NCBI GenBank assembly: GCA_902475855.1
Contig: CABSBF010000018.1
Span: 1-35,749 of the forward strand
From: an uncultured Eubacteriales bacterium
GTDB lineage: Bacteria; Bacillota; Clostridia; Oscillospirales; Oscillospiraceae
DNA: 35,749 bases
Direction: 5' to 3'
The notes under the pieces: model-generated
What the model saw: the letters and a program-made list of their open reading frames with translations, nothing else
What the model was told of the DNA's origin: nothing
The model's database searches: none
Shown: positions 1 through 7,439 of the stretch, piece by piece
Position numbering within the stretch: position 1 is the stretch's first letter
Layout of the letters: every line of letters begins with the position of its first letter
Program-made: the position numbers and the translations under genes

Positions 1-33
1 GGGATCAACGGCTTTTTCTCAAAGGAAGAATAA
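1..33 (+). CDS. C-terminal end of an unidentified gene (partial)
   Basis: An open frame enters from the left edge and stops at TAA 31-33; only ten residues (GINGFFSKEE) are visible. The reading is plausible because it stops right before a hairpin and faces the convergent pseudouridine synthase gene, but ten codons cannot identify a family and an open frame this short can arise by chance. Confidence 0.35.
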   Translation, partial: GINGFFSKEE

Positions 34-65
34 AAAATCAGGAGGTGGTTTTCCCCACCTCCTGA
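32..65 (-). terminator. Intrinsic terminator of the RluA-type gene
   Basis: An 11-bp perfect stem (38-48 with 55-65, loop 49-54) is followed on the - strand by TGATTTTTTA. The T-run lies only on the - strand side, so it mainly ends the gene at 69-1022; on the + strand no T-run follows the stem. Confidence 0.8.
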
Positions 66-68
66 GAA

Positions 69-1022
69 TTATCCGAAGTATTCCTCCACAAAATCAACTT
101 TCTCTACCTGAAATTGCTTTCCGTCCAGATAGGCAAGGCAGCCGGCATCCGTGGTAAAGCGGAAGGTGAGCTGATAGGAATACAGCGCCTGATAGGTGCG
201 GGAATAGCGCTTGTCCAGCTTGCCATATTTGCCGTCGCCCAGCAGGGGATGCCCGGCGTGGGCGAACTGCGCACGGATCTGGTGCGTCCGCCCGGTGATC
301 AGCTCGCACTCCACAAGGGACAGGCCGTTCCTGCTTTGCAGAACACGGTAATGTGTTTCACAGGATTTGGAGCCGGGCTGCGGCGCATCCGTCACGTAGA
401 CGCGGTTCTTGACGGCGTCCTTGAACAGATACCCCTTGAGAACGCCTTCCTTTGGCTTGGGTGTACCCTCGACGATGGCAAGATAGCGCTTGTCGATCTC
501 ACGATCCTTGATCTTTTGGTTCAGAATGCGCAGCGCCTCCGCGTTTTTGGCAGCGATCACAATGCCGCCGGTATTGCGGTCAATGCGGTTGCACAGCGCC
601 GGCGTGAAGGCGTTTTCCTCCCGCGGCCGCCATTCCCGTTTGGCGTAGAGGTAGGCCTGAATGTGGTCGATGAGCGTTTTTCCGTATTCTGCGCCGTCAT
701 GCGGATGTACGGCCAGACCGGGACGCTTATCCACCAGCAGAAGGTTCTCGTCCTCATAGACAATGTTGAGCTTCGGCGCAGCGATGGTCAGATACGCATT
801 GTCCGGCGAGGGAGTGTCAAAGAATTCGTCATTGATATAGAGCTGTAAAACGTCGCCCTCTCTGAGGCGCGTGTCGCGCTCAACGCGCTTGCCGCCCAGC
901 TTGATGCGCTTGAGACGGATATATTTCTGCGCCAGCGACGCAGGCAGCAGGGGAACGGCCTTGGCCAGAAACCGGTCCAGCCGCTGACCGGCGTCGTTGC
1001 GCCCAATTGTCAGTTCCTTCAA
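69..1022 (-). CDS. RluA/RluD-family 23S rRNA pseudouridine synthase
   Basis: Converts specific uridines in structured RNA, probably 23S rRNA, to pseudouridine in the cytoplasm. The 317-residue product has an N-terminal S4-like RNA-binding region (about residues 13-70) and the RluA catalytic motif NRIDRNTGG with the presumed nucleophile Asp148. A conserved GRTHQIRAQFAHAGHPLLGD block follows near residue 245. Length fits RluC/RluD-type enzymes. The start is TTG at 1022-1020, supported by GGAGGG about 7 bases upstream; no ATG fits better. It is a single-gene unit with its own promoter, divergent from yceD-rpmF. The exact target uridine cannot be told from sequence, so no symbol is given. Confidence 0.93.
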   Translation of the reverse strand: MKELTIGRNDAGQRLDRFLAKAVPLLPASLAQKYIRLKRIKLGGKRVERDTRLREGDVLQLYINDEFFDTPSPDNAYLTIAAPKLNIVYEDENLLLVDKRPGLAVHPHDGAEYGKTLIDHIQAYLYAKREWRPREENAFTPALCNRIDRNTGGIVIAAKNAEALRILNQKIKDREIDKRYLAIVEGTPKPKEGVLKGYLFKDAVKNRVYVTDAPQPGSKSCETHYRVLQSRNGLSLVECELITGRTHQIRAQFAHAGHPLLGDGKYGKLDKRYSRTYQALYSYQLTFRFTTDAGCLAYLDGKQFQVEKVDFVEEYFG

Positions 1023-1051
1023 GAAATTCCCTCCAAAATCCTTTTTCTCAT

Positions 1052-1080
1052 ACTATGCGGCAGAAGAATCGGATTGTCAA
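1052..1080 (-). promoter_or_regulatory. Sigma-A-type promoter for the pseudouridine synthase gene
   Basis: On the - strand, TTGACA (1080-1075) is followed after 17 bases by CATAGT (1057-1052), a perfect -35 with a moderate -10. It lies about 30 bases before the TTG start and is back to back with the yceD promoter. Confidence 0.55.
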
Positions 1081-1112
1081 GTATTTTTTATCCGAAAAAT
1101 GTGAAAAACCAT

Positions 1113-1141
1113 TTGACAAACCGGCGCAATGACGTTATAAT
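1113..1141 (+). promoter_or_regulatory. Consensus sigma-A promoter for yceD-rpmF
   Basis: TTGACA (1113-1118), a 17-base spacer and TATAAT (1136-1141) match the housekeeping consensus at all 12 positions. Transcription should start near 1148, which helps place the yceD start at 1175. Confidence 0.9.
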
Positions 1142-1174
1142 ATCTCCTGCACGACTATGGAACAGGGGATTGCT

Positions 1175-1681
1175 ATGCTGCTGGATCTGTCGAAAATTAT
1201 TCAAACGCCGGACAGCGAGCTGCCCTTCCGGACGGAGCTTGATCTGCATGAGCTGGAATTCGGCGGGAATTATCCCGTGCAGGAGCCGGTTTTGGCAGAG
1301 GGCGTTGTCCGCAACACCGCCGGTGTGCTGGTGCTGCGCGGAACGATCCATACAAGACTTCACGCCGTCTGCGACCGCTGTGCTGCGGATTTTTTCCGGG
1401 AGGTTTCCTATCCGGTTCAGGCCGTGTTGGTGCGCGAGATCGAGGATGAGGATACGGCCGATGAATGGACGTTTCTCCTGAAAGAGGACAAGGCCGATCT
1501 GGACGAGATCCTGACGACTGCATTCGTGCTGAATATGGATTCCAAGCTGCTTTGCCGCCCGGATTGTAAGGGATTGTGCTGCCGCTGCGGTAAGAATCTG
1601 AACGACGGCCCCTGCGGGTGCCGCCCCGATGTCGATCCCCGTTTGGCTGTCCTTGGGCAGCTGTTGAAGGATAAGAAATAA
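1175..1681 (+). CDS. yceD: YceD/DUF177 family protein
   Basis: DUF177 (YceD) proteins are encoded beside rpmF across bacteria and are linked to 23S rRNA accumulation; the mechanism is not settled. The 168-residue product begins MLLDLSKI and has the DUF177 pattern: CDRCAADF in the middle and a C-terminal cysteine-rich stretch (CRPDCKGLCCRCG then CGC) that could bind zinc. I chose ATG 1175 over ATG 1157. The predicted transcript starts near 1148, leaving almost no leader for 1157, while AGGGGA sits correctly before 1175. rpmF follows 41 bases downstream in the same transcript, the classic arrangement. Confidence 0.9.
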   Translation: MLLDLSKIIQTPDSELPFRTELDLHELEFGGNYPVQEPVLAEGVVRNTAGVLVLRGTIHTRLHAVCDRCAADFFREVSYPVQAVLVREIEDEDTADEWTFLLKEDKADLDEILTTAFVLNMDSKLLCRPDCKGLCCRCGKNLNDGPCGCRPDVDPRLAVLGQLLKDKK

Positions 1682-1722
1682 TAGTTTTATGCTGAAAGCA
1701 TCTGACCAAGGAGGTGTCATTC

Positions 1723-1911
1723 ATGGCTGTTCCAAAATGTAAAGTTTCCAAGGCAAGACGGGATAAGAGACGTAGCTCTCACTGGAAGCTCTCCGTGCCC
1801 GGCGTCGTTGCCTGCCCGAAGTGCGGCGAAGCGCGTCTGCCCCACAGAGCTTGCAAGAACTGCGGTACCTACAATGGCCGCGAGGTTCTTCCTGCTGCTG
1901 AAGCAAAGTAA
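1723..1911 (+). CDS. rpmF: 50S ribosomal protein L32
   Basis: Small basic large-subunit protein of 62 residues. It starts MAVPKCKVSKARRDKRR, a hallmark of bL32, and carries a zinc-ribbon with CPKC and CKNC pairs, so this is the four-cysteine (zinc-binding) form. The start is ATG 1723, preceded at 1708-1716 by AAGGAGGTG; a GTG at 1714 lies inside that ribosome site and is not the start. Co-transcribed with yceD and closed by a terminator at 1934-1966. Confidence 0.97.
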   Translation: MAVPKCKVSKARRDKRRSSHWKLSVPGVVACPKCGEARLPHRACKNCGTYNGREVLPAAEAK

Positions 1912-1933
1912 TTCATTTGCGTGAATAAGAGAC

Positions 1934-1966
1934 GAGGAAGGGACGACCTTCCTCTTTTCTTTTATT
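1934..1966 (+). terminator. Intrinsic terminator after rpmF
   Basis: Stem GAGGAAGG (1934-1941) pairs with CCTTCCTC (1947-1954) around a 5-base loop, followed by TTTTCTTTTATT. It separates yceD-rpmF from the lipoprotein-der unit. Confidence 0.9.
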
Positions 1967-1970
1967 TCTC

Positions 1971-1999
1971 TTGAAAAAAAGGCACTTTTGTGCAATAAT
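1971..1999 (+). promoter_or_regulatory. Probable promoter for the lipoprotein-der-plsY-gpsA unit
   Basis: TTGAAA (1971-1976), 17 bases, then AATAAT (1994-1999). Both boxes match the housekeeping consensus closely and lie directly after the rpmF terminator, about 30 bases before the lipoprotein start. Confidence 0.6.
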
Positions 2000-2029
2000 A
2001 ATAAAAAATCTGAGCCTTGGAGGTACCAA

Positions 2030-2842
2030 GTGAAAAAGAGCCTGATTGCCATGACGATTACAGCGGCGCTTCTCCTGCTGCTGGCGGCCTGCGCCGCATC
2101 ACCTGTAGCCTCGGACCCGGAGAGCAGCGAGCCGCAGGAGAGCCTTTCGGAGATGCCGTCTTCCCCTGCGGGAACAGAATCCTCGGAACCGGCGCCGGAC
2201 TATAATGCGCAGCTTCGCCTTTTGGCGGACTCCTGCGCACTTTGGGTCAAAACGGATCCCATGGATCCTTACACCTATTCAGTCACTGATCTCGACCGCA
2301 ACGGGCGGCTGGAGGTTCTGGTAACGGTCTGCACCGGGACGGGGATGTATTCCCGGACGGATGTCTGGGAGGTCAACGAATCTCTGAATGGCGTGAACCT
2401 GTGCAGCACCTCTGCGCTCTCGGAGGACAATCAACCCGACCTTGTCAATGTGCAGGAAACGACAGCCTATTTTGACGGTCAGGTCTACCGCTATCTGGTC
2501 ACGGACTATATCCGCCAGAGCGCAGCGGAGGCAGATGAGGTTTTGTATGCACTGACGCTTTCCGGCGGCAGCGTGCAGGCGGAGCCTCTTGCCACGGTAA
2601 AGCAGGCTTATTCGCCGGATTCTGAGGAACCGGCAACGACCTACTATGACGCCGGCGGCGATGAGATCACTGAACAGGAATATCAGACAGCGGCGGAGTC
2701 GGCATTTGCCGGACAGGACCGCTATGCAGTGCGTCTGGAGTGGAAATCTCTGACGCAGGAAGAAACGGAGAATATGGATGCAGCGGCATGGCTGCCTGTG
2801 TTGCAGGCGCTGTGGCAGGGCTTTGCGTTGGAACAGCGCTGA
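2030..2842 (+). CDS. Putative lipoprotein with a DxDxNG motif, function unknown
   Basis: The 270-residue product starts at GTG 2030 (GGAGG 5 bases upstream), giving MKKSLIAM, a hydrophobic stretch and a lipobox ending LAAC with lipidated Cys21. It should therefore be anchored outside the membrane. A Ser/Glu/Pro-rich linker (about residues 23-55) follows, then a globular part holding DLDRNGRLE (about residues 87-95). That pattern resembles the calcium-binding loops of VCBS/FG-GAP-like repeats in many lipoproteins of gut Bacillota. I do not recognise a named family. It lies 27 bases before der and probably shares its transcript; no functional link to der is implied. A longer reading from 1988 has no ribosome site and would put residues before the signal peptide. 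Confidence 0.75.
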   Translation: MKKSLIAMTITAALLLLLAACAASPVASDPESSEPQESLSEMPSSPAGTESSEPAPDYNAQLRLLADSCALWVKTDPMDPYTYSVTDLDRNGRLEVLVTVCTGTGMYSRTDVWEVNESLNGVNLCSTSALSEDNQPDLVNVQETTAYFDGQVYRYLVTDYIRQSAAEADEVLYALTLSGGSVQAEPLATVKQAYSPDSEEPATTYYDAGGDEITEQEYQTAAESAFAGQDRYAVRLEWKSLTQEETENMDAAAWLPVLQALWQGFALEQR

Positions 2843-2869
2843 GCTTACGCTGCCTGAGGAGGAATTACT

Positions 2870-4198
2870 ATGAGCAAACCGCTTGTCGCAATCGTCGGAC
2901 GGCCAAATGTGGGTAAGTCGATGCTGTTCAACAAGCTGACCGGCCGGAGAACGGCCATCGTCGAGGACACGCCGGGCGTGACCCGCGACCGCATTTACGG
3001 TACCTGTGACTGGAACGGCCGGGAGTTTGAATTGGTGGATACCGGCGGCATCGAGCCGAATACCGATAGTGAAATGCTGAAGTTCATGCGCCGCCAGGCG
3101 GAGATCGCCATTGAAACGGCGGACGTGATCGTGATGGTCACGGATGTCAAAACCGGTGTGACCGCAGCCGATCAGGATGTGGCCTCCATGCTTCTGCGCA
3201 GCAGAAAGCCGGTATGCCTTGCGGTCAATAAATGCGATTCCGTCGGCATGACCGACCCGAACGTCTATGAATTCTATGCGCTGGGGCTGGGTGACCCAAT
3301 CGAGGTTTCCGCCGTTCACGGCCACGGAACGGGCGACCTTCTGGACTGGTGCGTGGAGCACTTCCCGGAGGAAACGCAGGGCGAGGACGAGGGCGAGATC
3401 ATCAATGTTGCCATCGTCGGCAAGCCGAATGTCGGCAAGTCCAGCCTTCTGAACCGAATTCTGGGGCAGGAGCGCGTGATCGTTTCCGATGTCGCCGGTA
3501 CAACCCGCGATGCCATCGACAGCCTGTTTGAAAACGAATTCGGCAAGTACCGATTCATCGACACGGCCGGTATGCGCCGCAAATCGAAGGTGGACGACGC
3601 TATCGAAAAGTATTCCAATATGCGCTCCATCGCGGCCATCGACCGCGCGGATGTGTGCCTGATTCTCATTGATGCCAACGAGGGCGTGACGGAGCAGGAC
3701 ACGAAGATTGCGGGACTGGCACACGAGGCGGGAAAAGCCAGCATCATCGTCGTCAATAAATGGGACATGCTCGAAAAAGAAACGAATACCATGAACGAGA
3801 TGACGGCAAGAATCCGGCAGGATCTGGGCTATATGACCTATGCACCGGTGCTGTTTATCTCCGCTCTGACAGGGCAGCGCGTGAACAAGCTCTATGAGCT
3901 CATCAATGCCGTTGCCAATCAGAGCGCCATGCGCATCACCACCGGTATGCTCAATAACATTCTGGAGGATGCGACGGCGCGCGTGCAGCCGCCCACAGAC
4001 AAGGGGCGGCGCCTGAAGATCTATTATATGACGCAGGTCGGCGTCAAACCGCCGCATTTTGTCATTTTCTGTAATGATGCGCGGCTGTTCCATTTCTCCT
4101 ATCAGCGTTATCTGGAAAACCAGATTCGCGCAGTTTTCGGACTGGAGGGAACTCCAATCAAGATCACGATCCGGCAGAAAGGCGACAAGGAGGAATAA
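2870..4198 (+). CDS. der: Ribosome-assembly GTPase Der (EngA)
   Basis: Essential double GTPase for late 50S subunit assembly. The 442-residue product has two complete G domains. The first has GRPNVGKS (residues 10-17), DTPG, DTGG and NKCD (120-123). The second has GKPNVGKS (184-191), DTAG and NKWD (296-299). A C-terminal KH-like domain (about 350-435) binds rRNA. Length and tandem G domains are diagnostic. Start ATG 2870 follows GAGGAGGAATTACT. plsY begins 2 bases after its stop, so the genes are coupled; der-plsY-gpsA is a common clostridial order. Confidence 0.98.
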   Translation: MSKPLVAIVGRPNVGKSMLFNKLTGRRTAIVEDTPGVTRDRIYGTCDWNGREFELVDTGGIEPNTDSEMLKFMRRQAEIAIETADVIVMVTDVKTGVTAADQDVASMLLRSRKPVCLAVNKCDSVGMTDPNVYEFYALGLGDPIEVSAVHGHGTGDLLDWCVEHFPEETQGEDEGEIINVAIVGKPNVGKSSLLNRILGQERVIVSDVAGTTRDAIDSLFENEFGKYRFIDTAGMRRKSKVDDAIEKYSNMRSIAAIDRADVCLILIDANEGVTEQDTKIAGLAHEAGKASIIVVNKWDMLEKETNTMNEMTARIRQDLGYMTYAPVLFISALTGQRVNKLYELINAVANQSAMRITTGMLNNILEDATARVQPPTDKGRRLKIYYMTQVGVKPPHFVIFCNDARLFHFSYQRYLENQIRAVFGLEGTPIKITIRQKGDKEE

Positions 4199-4200
4199 GC

Positions 4201-4818
4201 ATGGTCTGGAGAATTGTTGCCTGCGTCGTCATTGGGTATCTGCTCGGCGGCGTGAACGGCGCGATCGTGGTGTCTCATGTAGTGAAGAAGGATGATGTGC
4301 GCAGCAAGGGCAGCGGCAATGCCGGCCTGACAAATTATCTGCGCAATTACGGCGGCGCCGCGACTTTTCTCGTGGCGGCGATCGACGTGGCAAAAACGGT
4401 CGTGGCCTGCCTCATCGGACTGTGGCTGCTGCCTTCGGATCCGATGCTCGGCAAGATGATCGCCGGAGCCGCGGCACAAACGGGACATATTTTCCCTGCA
4501 TTTTACAAGTTCCGCGGAGGAAAGGGCATTGTCTGTGCCGGAACGCTGGCACTGATGATGGACTGGAGAATATCAATCATTGTATTCGGCGTTTTTCTCA
4601 TCACATTTTTCACGACGCATTATGTTTCTCTCGGCTCCATTCTCGCGGCAGCTTGCTATGCAGTGGCGTTCCCGGCGTTCTATTATGACCGCCTGCCTAT
4701 TGCCCTGCTTGGCTCCTGGGTGGCTCTGCTGGCGATTTTTATGCACAGAACCAATATCGTGCGCCTGCTGCGCGGGCAGGAACGAAAGACCTATCTGAGA
4801 AAATCTCATCGAAAGTGA
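4201..4818 (+). CDS. plsY: Glycerol-3-phosphate acyltransferase PlsY
   Basis: Integral membrane enzyme that transfers an acyl group from acyl-phosphate to glycerol 3-phosphate, the first step of phosphatidic acid synthesis. The 205-residue product has several hydrophobic helices and PlsY motifs: GSGNAGLTN (residues 37-45; the family usually reads GSGNxGATN or similar, so the Leu is a small deviation) and HIFPAFYKFRGGKG (96-109), including the phosphate-binding glycines. The start has GGAGGAATAAGC upstream, overlapping the end of der. gpsA, which makes its substrate, follows after 9 bases, so substrate supply and use are in one operon. Confidence 0.95.
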   Translation: MVWRIVACVVIGYLLGGVNGAIVVSHVVKKDDVRSKGSGNAGLTNYLRNYGGAATFLVAAIDVAKTVVACLIGLWLLPSDPMLGKMIAGAAAQTGHIFPAFYKFRGGKGIVCAGTLALMMDWRISIIVFGVFLITFFTTHYVSLGSILAAACYAVAFPAFYYDRLPIALLGSWVALLAIFMHRTNIVRLLRGQERKTYLRKSHRK

Positions 4819-4827
4819 GGCTGTGAT

Positions 4828-5829
4828 ATGCAAATCATGGTAATCGGCAGCGGCGGCTGGGGAACGGCTCTGGCGCTGCTTCTTCTCCGCAACGGGCATG
4901 ACGTGACCCTGTGGTCGTACAGTGCAGAAGAGAGTGCGCTGCTTGCGGAGAAACTGGAAAATCCCTATCTGCCAGGAGTCCCACTCCCGAAGGAACTTCG
5001 CTTCACCAGTGATCCGGCAGACGTGCAGGGAAAGCAGATGGCAGTGTTTGCAACGCCTTCCTTTGCGGTGCGGCAGACGGCAAAGCGCTTTGCGCCGGTG
5101 CTGCCGGAGGAGTCAGTTCTGGTTTCTGTGACCAAGGGAATCGAAGAGGGAAGCGGCTGCCGGATGTCAGAGATCATTTCCCAGGAAACGGGGCGCGAGG
5201 TCGTGGCGCTGTCCGGCCCCTCCCATGCTGAGGAGGTCAGTCGGCAGATTCCTACCGGCGTGGTTGCCGCCTGCAAGGATCGTACGCTTGCCGAGCAGGT
5301 GCAGGCCGCCTTTATGTGCGATACCCTGCGCGTGTATACCAGCCCGGATCCCGTGGGTGTGGAGTTGGGTGCAGCGTTCAAGAATGTCATTGCGCTGTGC
5401 GCGGGCGTCTGCGATGGCATGGGCTACGGCGATAATACCAAGGCGCTTTTGATGACGCGCGGCCTTGCGGAAGCGGCTCGCCTCGGCATGGTGCTGGGCG
5501 CGCAGCGCGAAACGCTGGCAGGGCTTGCCGGCGTGGGAGATCTGATCGTCACCTGCACCTCGATGCATTCCCGTAATCGCCGGGCGGGCATTCTGATCGG
5601 GCAGGGGCTCAGCGTGCAGGAGGCCATGCGTCAGGTCGGCGCGGTGGTCGAGGGCTATTATGCTGCAAAATCGGCGTGGGAGCTTGCACAGAAGCATGGC
5701 GTGGAAATGCCCATTACCCAGGCTGCACATGACGTGCTTTACTGCGGTGCTGATGCGAGAGAGACCATTCACCATCTGATGCGCCGCCAGAAAACCTGCG
5801 AGACAGAGAATGCCGAGTGGGCACGATAA
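4828..5829 (+). CDS. gpsA: NAD(P)-dependent glycerol-3-phosphate dehydrogenase
   Basis: Cytoplasmic enzyme reducing dihydroxyacetone phosphate to sn-glycerol 3-phosphate for phospholipid synthesis. The 333-residue product shows the N-terminal dinucleotide-binding GSGGWGTA (residues 7-14), VALSGPSHAEEV near 127-137, the catalytic lysine in GAAFKNVIAL (Lys185), and the substrate-binding block GYGDNTKALLMTRGLAE. Length is typical. The ribosome site (GTGAGG) is weak, which suggests coupling to plsY just upstream. It is the last gene of the unit; a strong hairpin follows 6 bases after the stop codon. Confidence 0.97.
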   Translation: MQIMVIGSGGWGTALALLLLRNGHDVTLWSYSAEESALLAEKLENPYLPGVPLPKELRFTSDPADVQGKQMAVFATPSFAVRQTAKRFAPVLPEESVLVSVTKGIEEGSGCRMSEIISQETGREVVALSGPSHAEEVSRQIPTGVVAACKDRTLAEQVQAAFMCDTLRVYTSPDPVGVELGAAFKNVIALCAGVCDGMGYGDNTKALLMTRGLAEAARLGMVLGAQRETLAGLAGVGDLIVTCTSMHSRNRRAGILIGQGLSVQEAMRQVGAVVEGYYAAKSAWELAQKHGVEMPITQAAHDVLYCGADARETIHHLMRRQKTCETENAEWAR

Positions 5830-5835
5830 TCAGGC

Positions 5836-5872
5836 ATAAAGGCGGAAGGACAGATTGTCCTTCCGCCTTTAT
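5836..5872 (+). terminator. Strong hairpin terminator after gpsA
   Basis: A 16-bp perfect stem (5836-5851 with 5857-5872), ending GCCTTTAT on the + strand and bordered by an A-run that is a T-run on the - strand. It stands between convergent gpsA and rpmB and can act in both directions. Confidence 0.8.
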
Positions 5873-5873
5873 A

Positions 5874-5910
5874 TAAAAAAACGAACTCCCCGGCGCAAAG
5901 CGTCAGGGAG
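5874..5910 (-). terminator. Intrinsic terminator after rpmB
   Basis: On the - strand an 11-position stem (one mismatch, one G-T pair; bases 5910-5900 with 5896-5886, loop TTT) is followed by TTCGTTTTTTT. It lies 43 bases after the rpmB stop. Confidence 0.85.
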
Positions 5911-5953
5911 AAATTCGCATCTGTCAAATTGAAGCAGACGGCCTGCACAGAAA

Positions 5954-6142
5954 TCAGATTGCGCGCTCGACCTTATTGGAACGGAGGCATCTTGTACAGA
6001 CGTATACATGGCGGGGAGAACCGTCAACGATTGCTTTCACGCGCTTAACGTTGGGCTTCCAAGTTCTGTTGGAGCGTCTGTGAGAATGGGAAACCTTAAT
6101 GCCGAACGTTACGCCCTTGCCGCAAATATCGCACTTTGCCAA
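5954..6142 (-). CDS. rpmB: 50S ribosomal protein L28
   Basis: Large-subunit protein of 62 residues. It reads MAKCDICGKGVTFG, then a basic middle with the bL28 block RRSNRTWKPNVKRV, and CTRC near the C-terminus; the two Cys pairs suggest the zinc-binding form. The start is TTG at 6142-6140, well supported by GGAGGTG 8 bases upstream and by the conserved MAKCDICGK start of the family. A TTG start for a ribosomal protein is uncommon. Single-gene unit with its own promoter and terminator, divergent from hprK. Confidence 0.96.
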   Translation of the reverse strand: MAKCDICGKGVTFGIKVSHSHRRSNRTWKPNVKRVKAIVDGSPRHVYVCTRCLRSNKVERAI

Positions 6143-6208
6143 ATTGCTGCACCTCCAATCGTTATAGAAATCATTCAGAATTGCCGACGCCGCAAAGCGC
6201 CGATATGT

Positions 6209-6237
6209 ATAATATCAGAGTTTTTCCAGAAAAGCAA
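6209..6237 (-). promoter_or_regulatory. Promoter for rpmB
   Basis: On the - strand, TTGCTT (6237-6232), a 17-base spacer and TATTAT (6214-6209). It is about 65 bases upstream of the rpmB start, leaving a short untranslated leader in which I see no clear structure. Confidence 0.6.
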
Positions 6238-6285
6238 GAGAAAATTTGCAAAAAAATATATTTTTTTCAGAATTCGCGGGAATGG

Positions 6286-6314
6286 TTGCGAAAACGCGGA
6301 GAATCGACTATAAT
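6286..6314 (+). promoter_or_regulatory. Promoter for hprK
   Basis: TTGCGA (6286-6291), 17 bases, then a perfect TATAAT (6309-6314). Transcription should start near 6321, making ATG 6329 too close to the 5' end and favouring ATG 6350. Confidence 0.75.
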
Positions 6315-6349
6315 ACAAAAAAGAACCGATGAGAACTGGAGGATATGCC

Positions 6350-7300
6350 ATGCCGATGAACTCGTACAGCGTACCGCTTCGACAGCTTGTAGAGGAATTT
6401 AATCTGACCATCAGCTATCAGGCAACAAATTATGATAGGGTACAGTTGATGGTCGAGGAGGTCATGCGCCCCGGCTTGCAGCTTACGGGCTTCTTCAACC
6501 ACTTTGAGCCGCTGCGCCTTCAGGTCATCGGCAATGCGGAATCAACCTATCTGCGCACGCTCGGCCATGAGCGCCTGGAGATGATTTTTGAGGAGCTGTT
6601 TTCACACAAAATCCCCGCGCTGATCTTTGCCAGAAACATCGAGCCCATGCCCGAGTGCATGGACATGGCAAAAAAATATGATATTACCATCCTGCGCTGC
6701 CTGGAATCCACGTCCTATGTCGTTTCCAGCCTGATCACCTATCTGAAAAATGCACTTGCGCCCCGTATTGCGCGCCACGGCGTGCTGGTAGAGGTCTACG
6801 GCGAGGGGCTGCTTCTGATGGGGGAAAGCGGCATTGGCAAGAGCGAGGCTGCCGCCGAGCTTCTCAAGCGAGGACACCGCCTGATTGCGGACGACGCTGT
6901 GGAGATTCGTAAGATTGCAGACAATTCCCTGATCGGCACCGCGCCGGAACTGATCCGCAACTATATCGAGATCCGCGGCATCGGCGTGATCAATGTTGCA
7001 AAGCTCTTCGGTATGGCTGCCATCAAGGACGAAACTGCGATCAATCTGGTCATCAATATTGTTCCGTGGAGCCCGGAGCAGATCTATGACCGGCTCGGTC
7101 TGGAAGATCAGTATATGGATCTTCTGGGAGTCAAAGTTCCGGCCATCACCATTCCCATCAAGCCGGGCAGAAATCTGGCGATCATTCTGGAAATCGCCGC
7201 AATGAACAACCGTCAGAAAAAGATGGGCTACAATGCGGCGGCGGAATTTACGGAGCAGATCAACCGGCACTTCGATCAAAACGTCGGGCAGAGCTTCTGA
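6350..7300 (+). CDS. hprK: HPr kinase/phosphorylase
   Basis: Phosphorylates and dephosphorylates the sugar-transport protein HPr on Ser46, the sensor step of carbon catabolite control in Bacillota. The 316-residue product has the regulatory N-domain (about 1-130), the conserved His143 region, the P-loop GESGIGKS (158-165) followed by LIADDAVEI, and the HprK signature EIRGIGVINV (207-216). I chose ATG 6350, with GGAGG 7 bases before it, over ATG 6329, which has no ribosome site and sits at the predicted transcript start. It is monocistronic between its promoter and the terminator at 7312-7347. Confidence 0.97.
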   Translation: MPMNSYSVPLRQLVEEFNLTISYQATNYDRVQLMVEEVMRPGLQLTGFFNHFEPLRLQVIGNAESTYLRTLGHERLEMIFEELFSHKIPALIFARNIEPMPECMDMAKKYDITILRCLESTSYVVSSLITYLKNALAPRIARHGVLVEVYGEGLLLMGESGIGKSEAAAELLKRGHRLIADDAVEIRKIADNSLIGTAPELIRNYIEIRGIGVINVAKLFGMAAIKDETAINLVINIVPWSPEQIYDRLGLEDQYMDLLGVKVPAITIPIKPGRNLAIILEIAAMNNRQKKMGYNAAAEFTEQINRHFDQNVGQSF

Positions 7301-7311
7301 TTGTTTTTTCT

Positions 7312-7347
7312 CGCGGCAGAGCTGATTTCAGCTCTGCCGCGGTTTTT
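7312..7347 (+). terminator. Intrinsic terminator after hprK
   Basis: A 13-bp perfect GC-rich stem (7312-7324 with 7329-7341, 4-base loop) followed by GTTTTTC. It separates hprK from murB. Confidence 0.9.
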
Positions 7348-7361
7348 CTGCCGGAAAAACG

Positions 7362-7390
7362 TTGCCAGAAGTGTGTAATTGTGGTATACT
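7362..7390 (+). promoter_or_regulatory. Promoter for murB-whiA-dnaE
   Basis: TTGCCA (7362-7367), 17 bases, TATACT (7385-7390), located just after the hprK terminator and about 50 bases before the murB start. Confidence 0.65.
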
Positions 7391-7439
7391 GATTAGGATT
7401 ATTATGGAGAGTATACCCTGCTGATTTTTGGAGGTTTTT

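Noticed and set aside
2279..4093. A 604-codon open frame on the - strand opposite der
   Set aside because: It is the complement of a strongly supported GTPase gene. It has no ribosome site or family likeness, and long antisense frames are common in codon-biased GC-rich genes.
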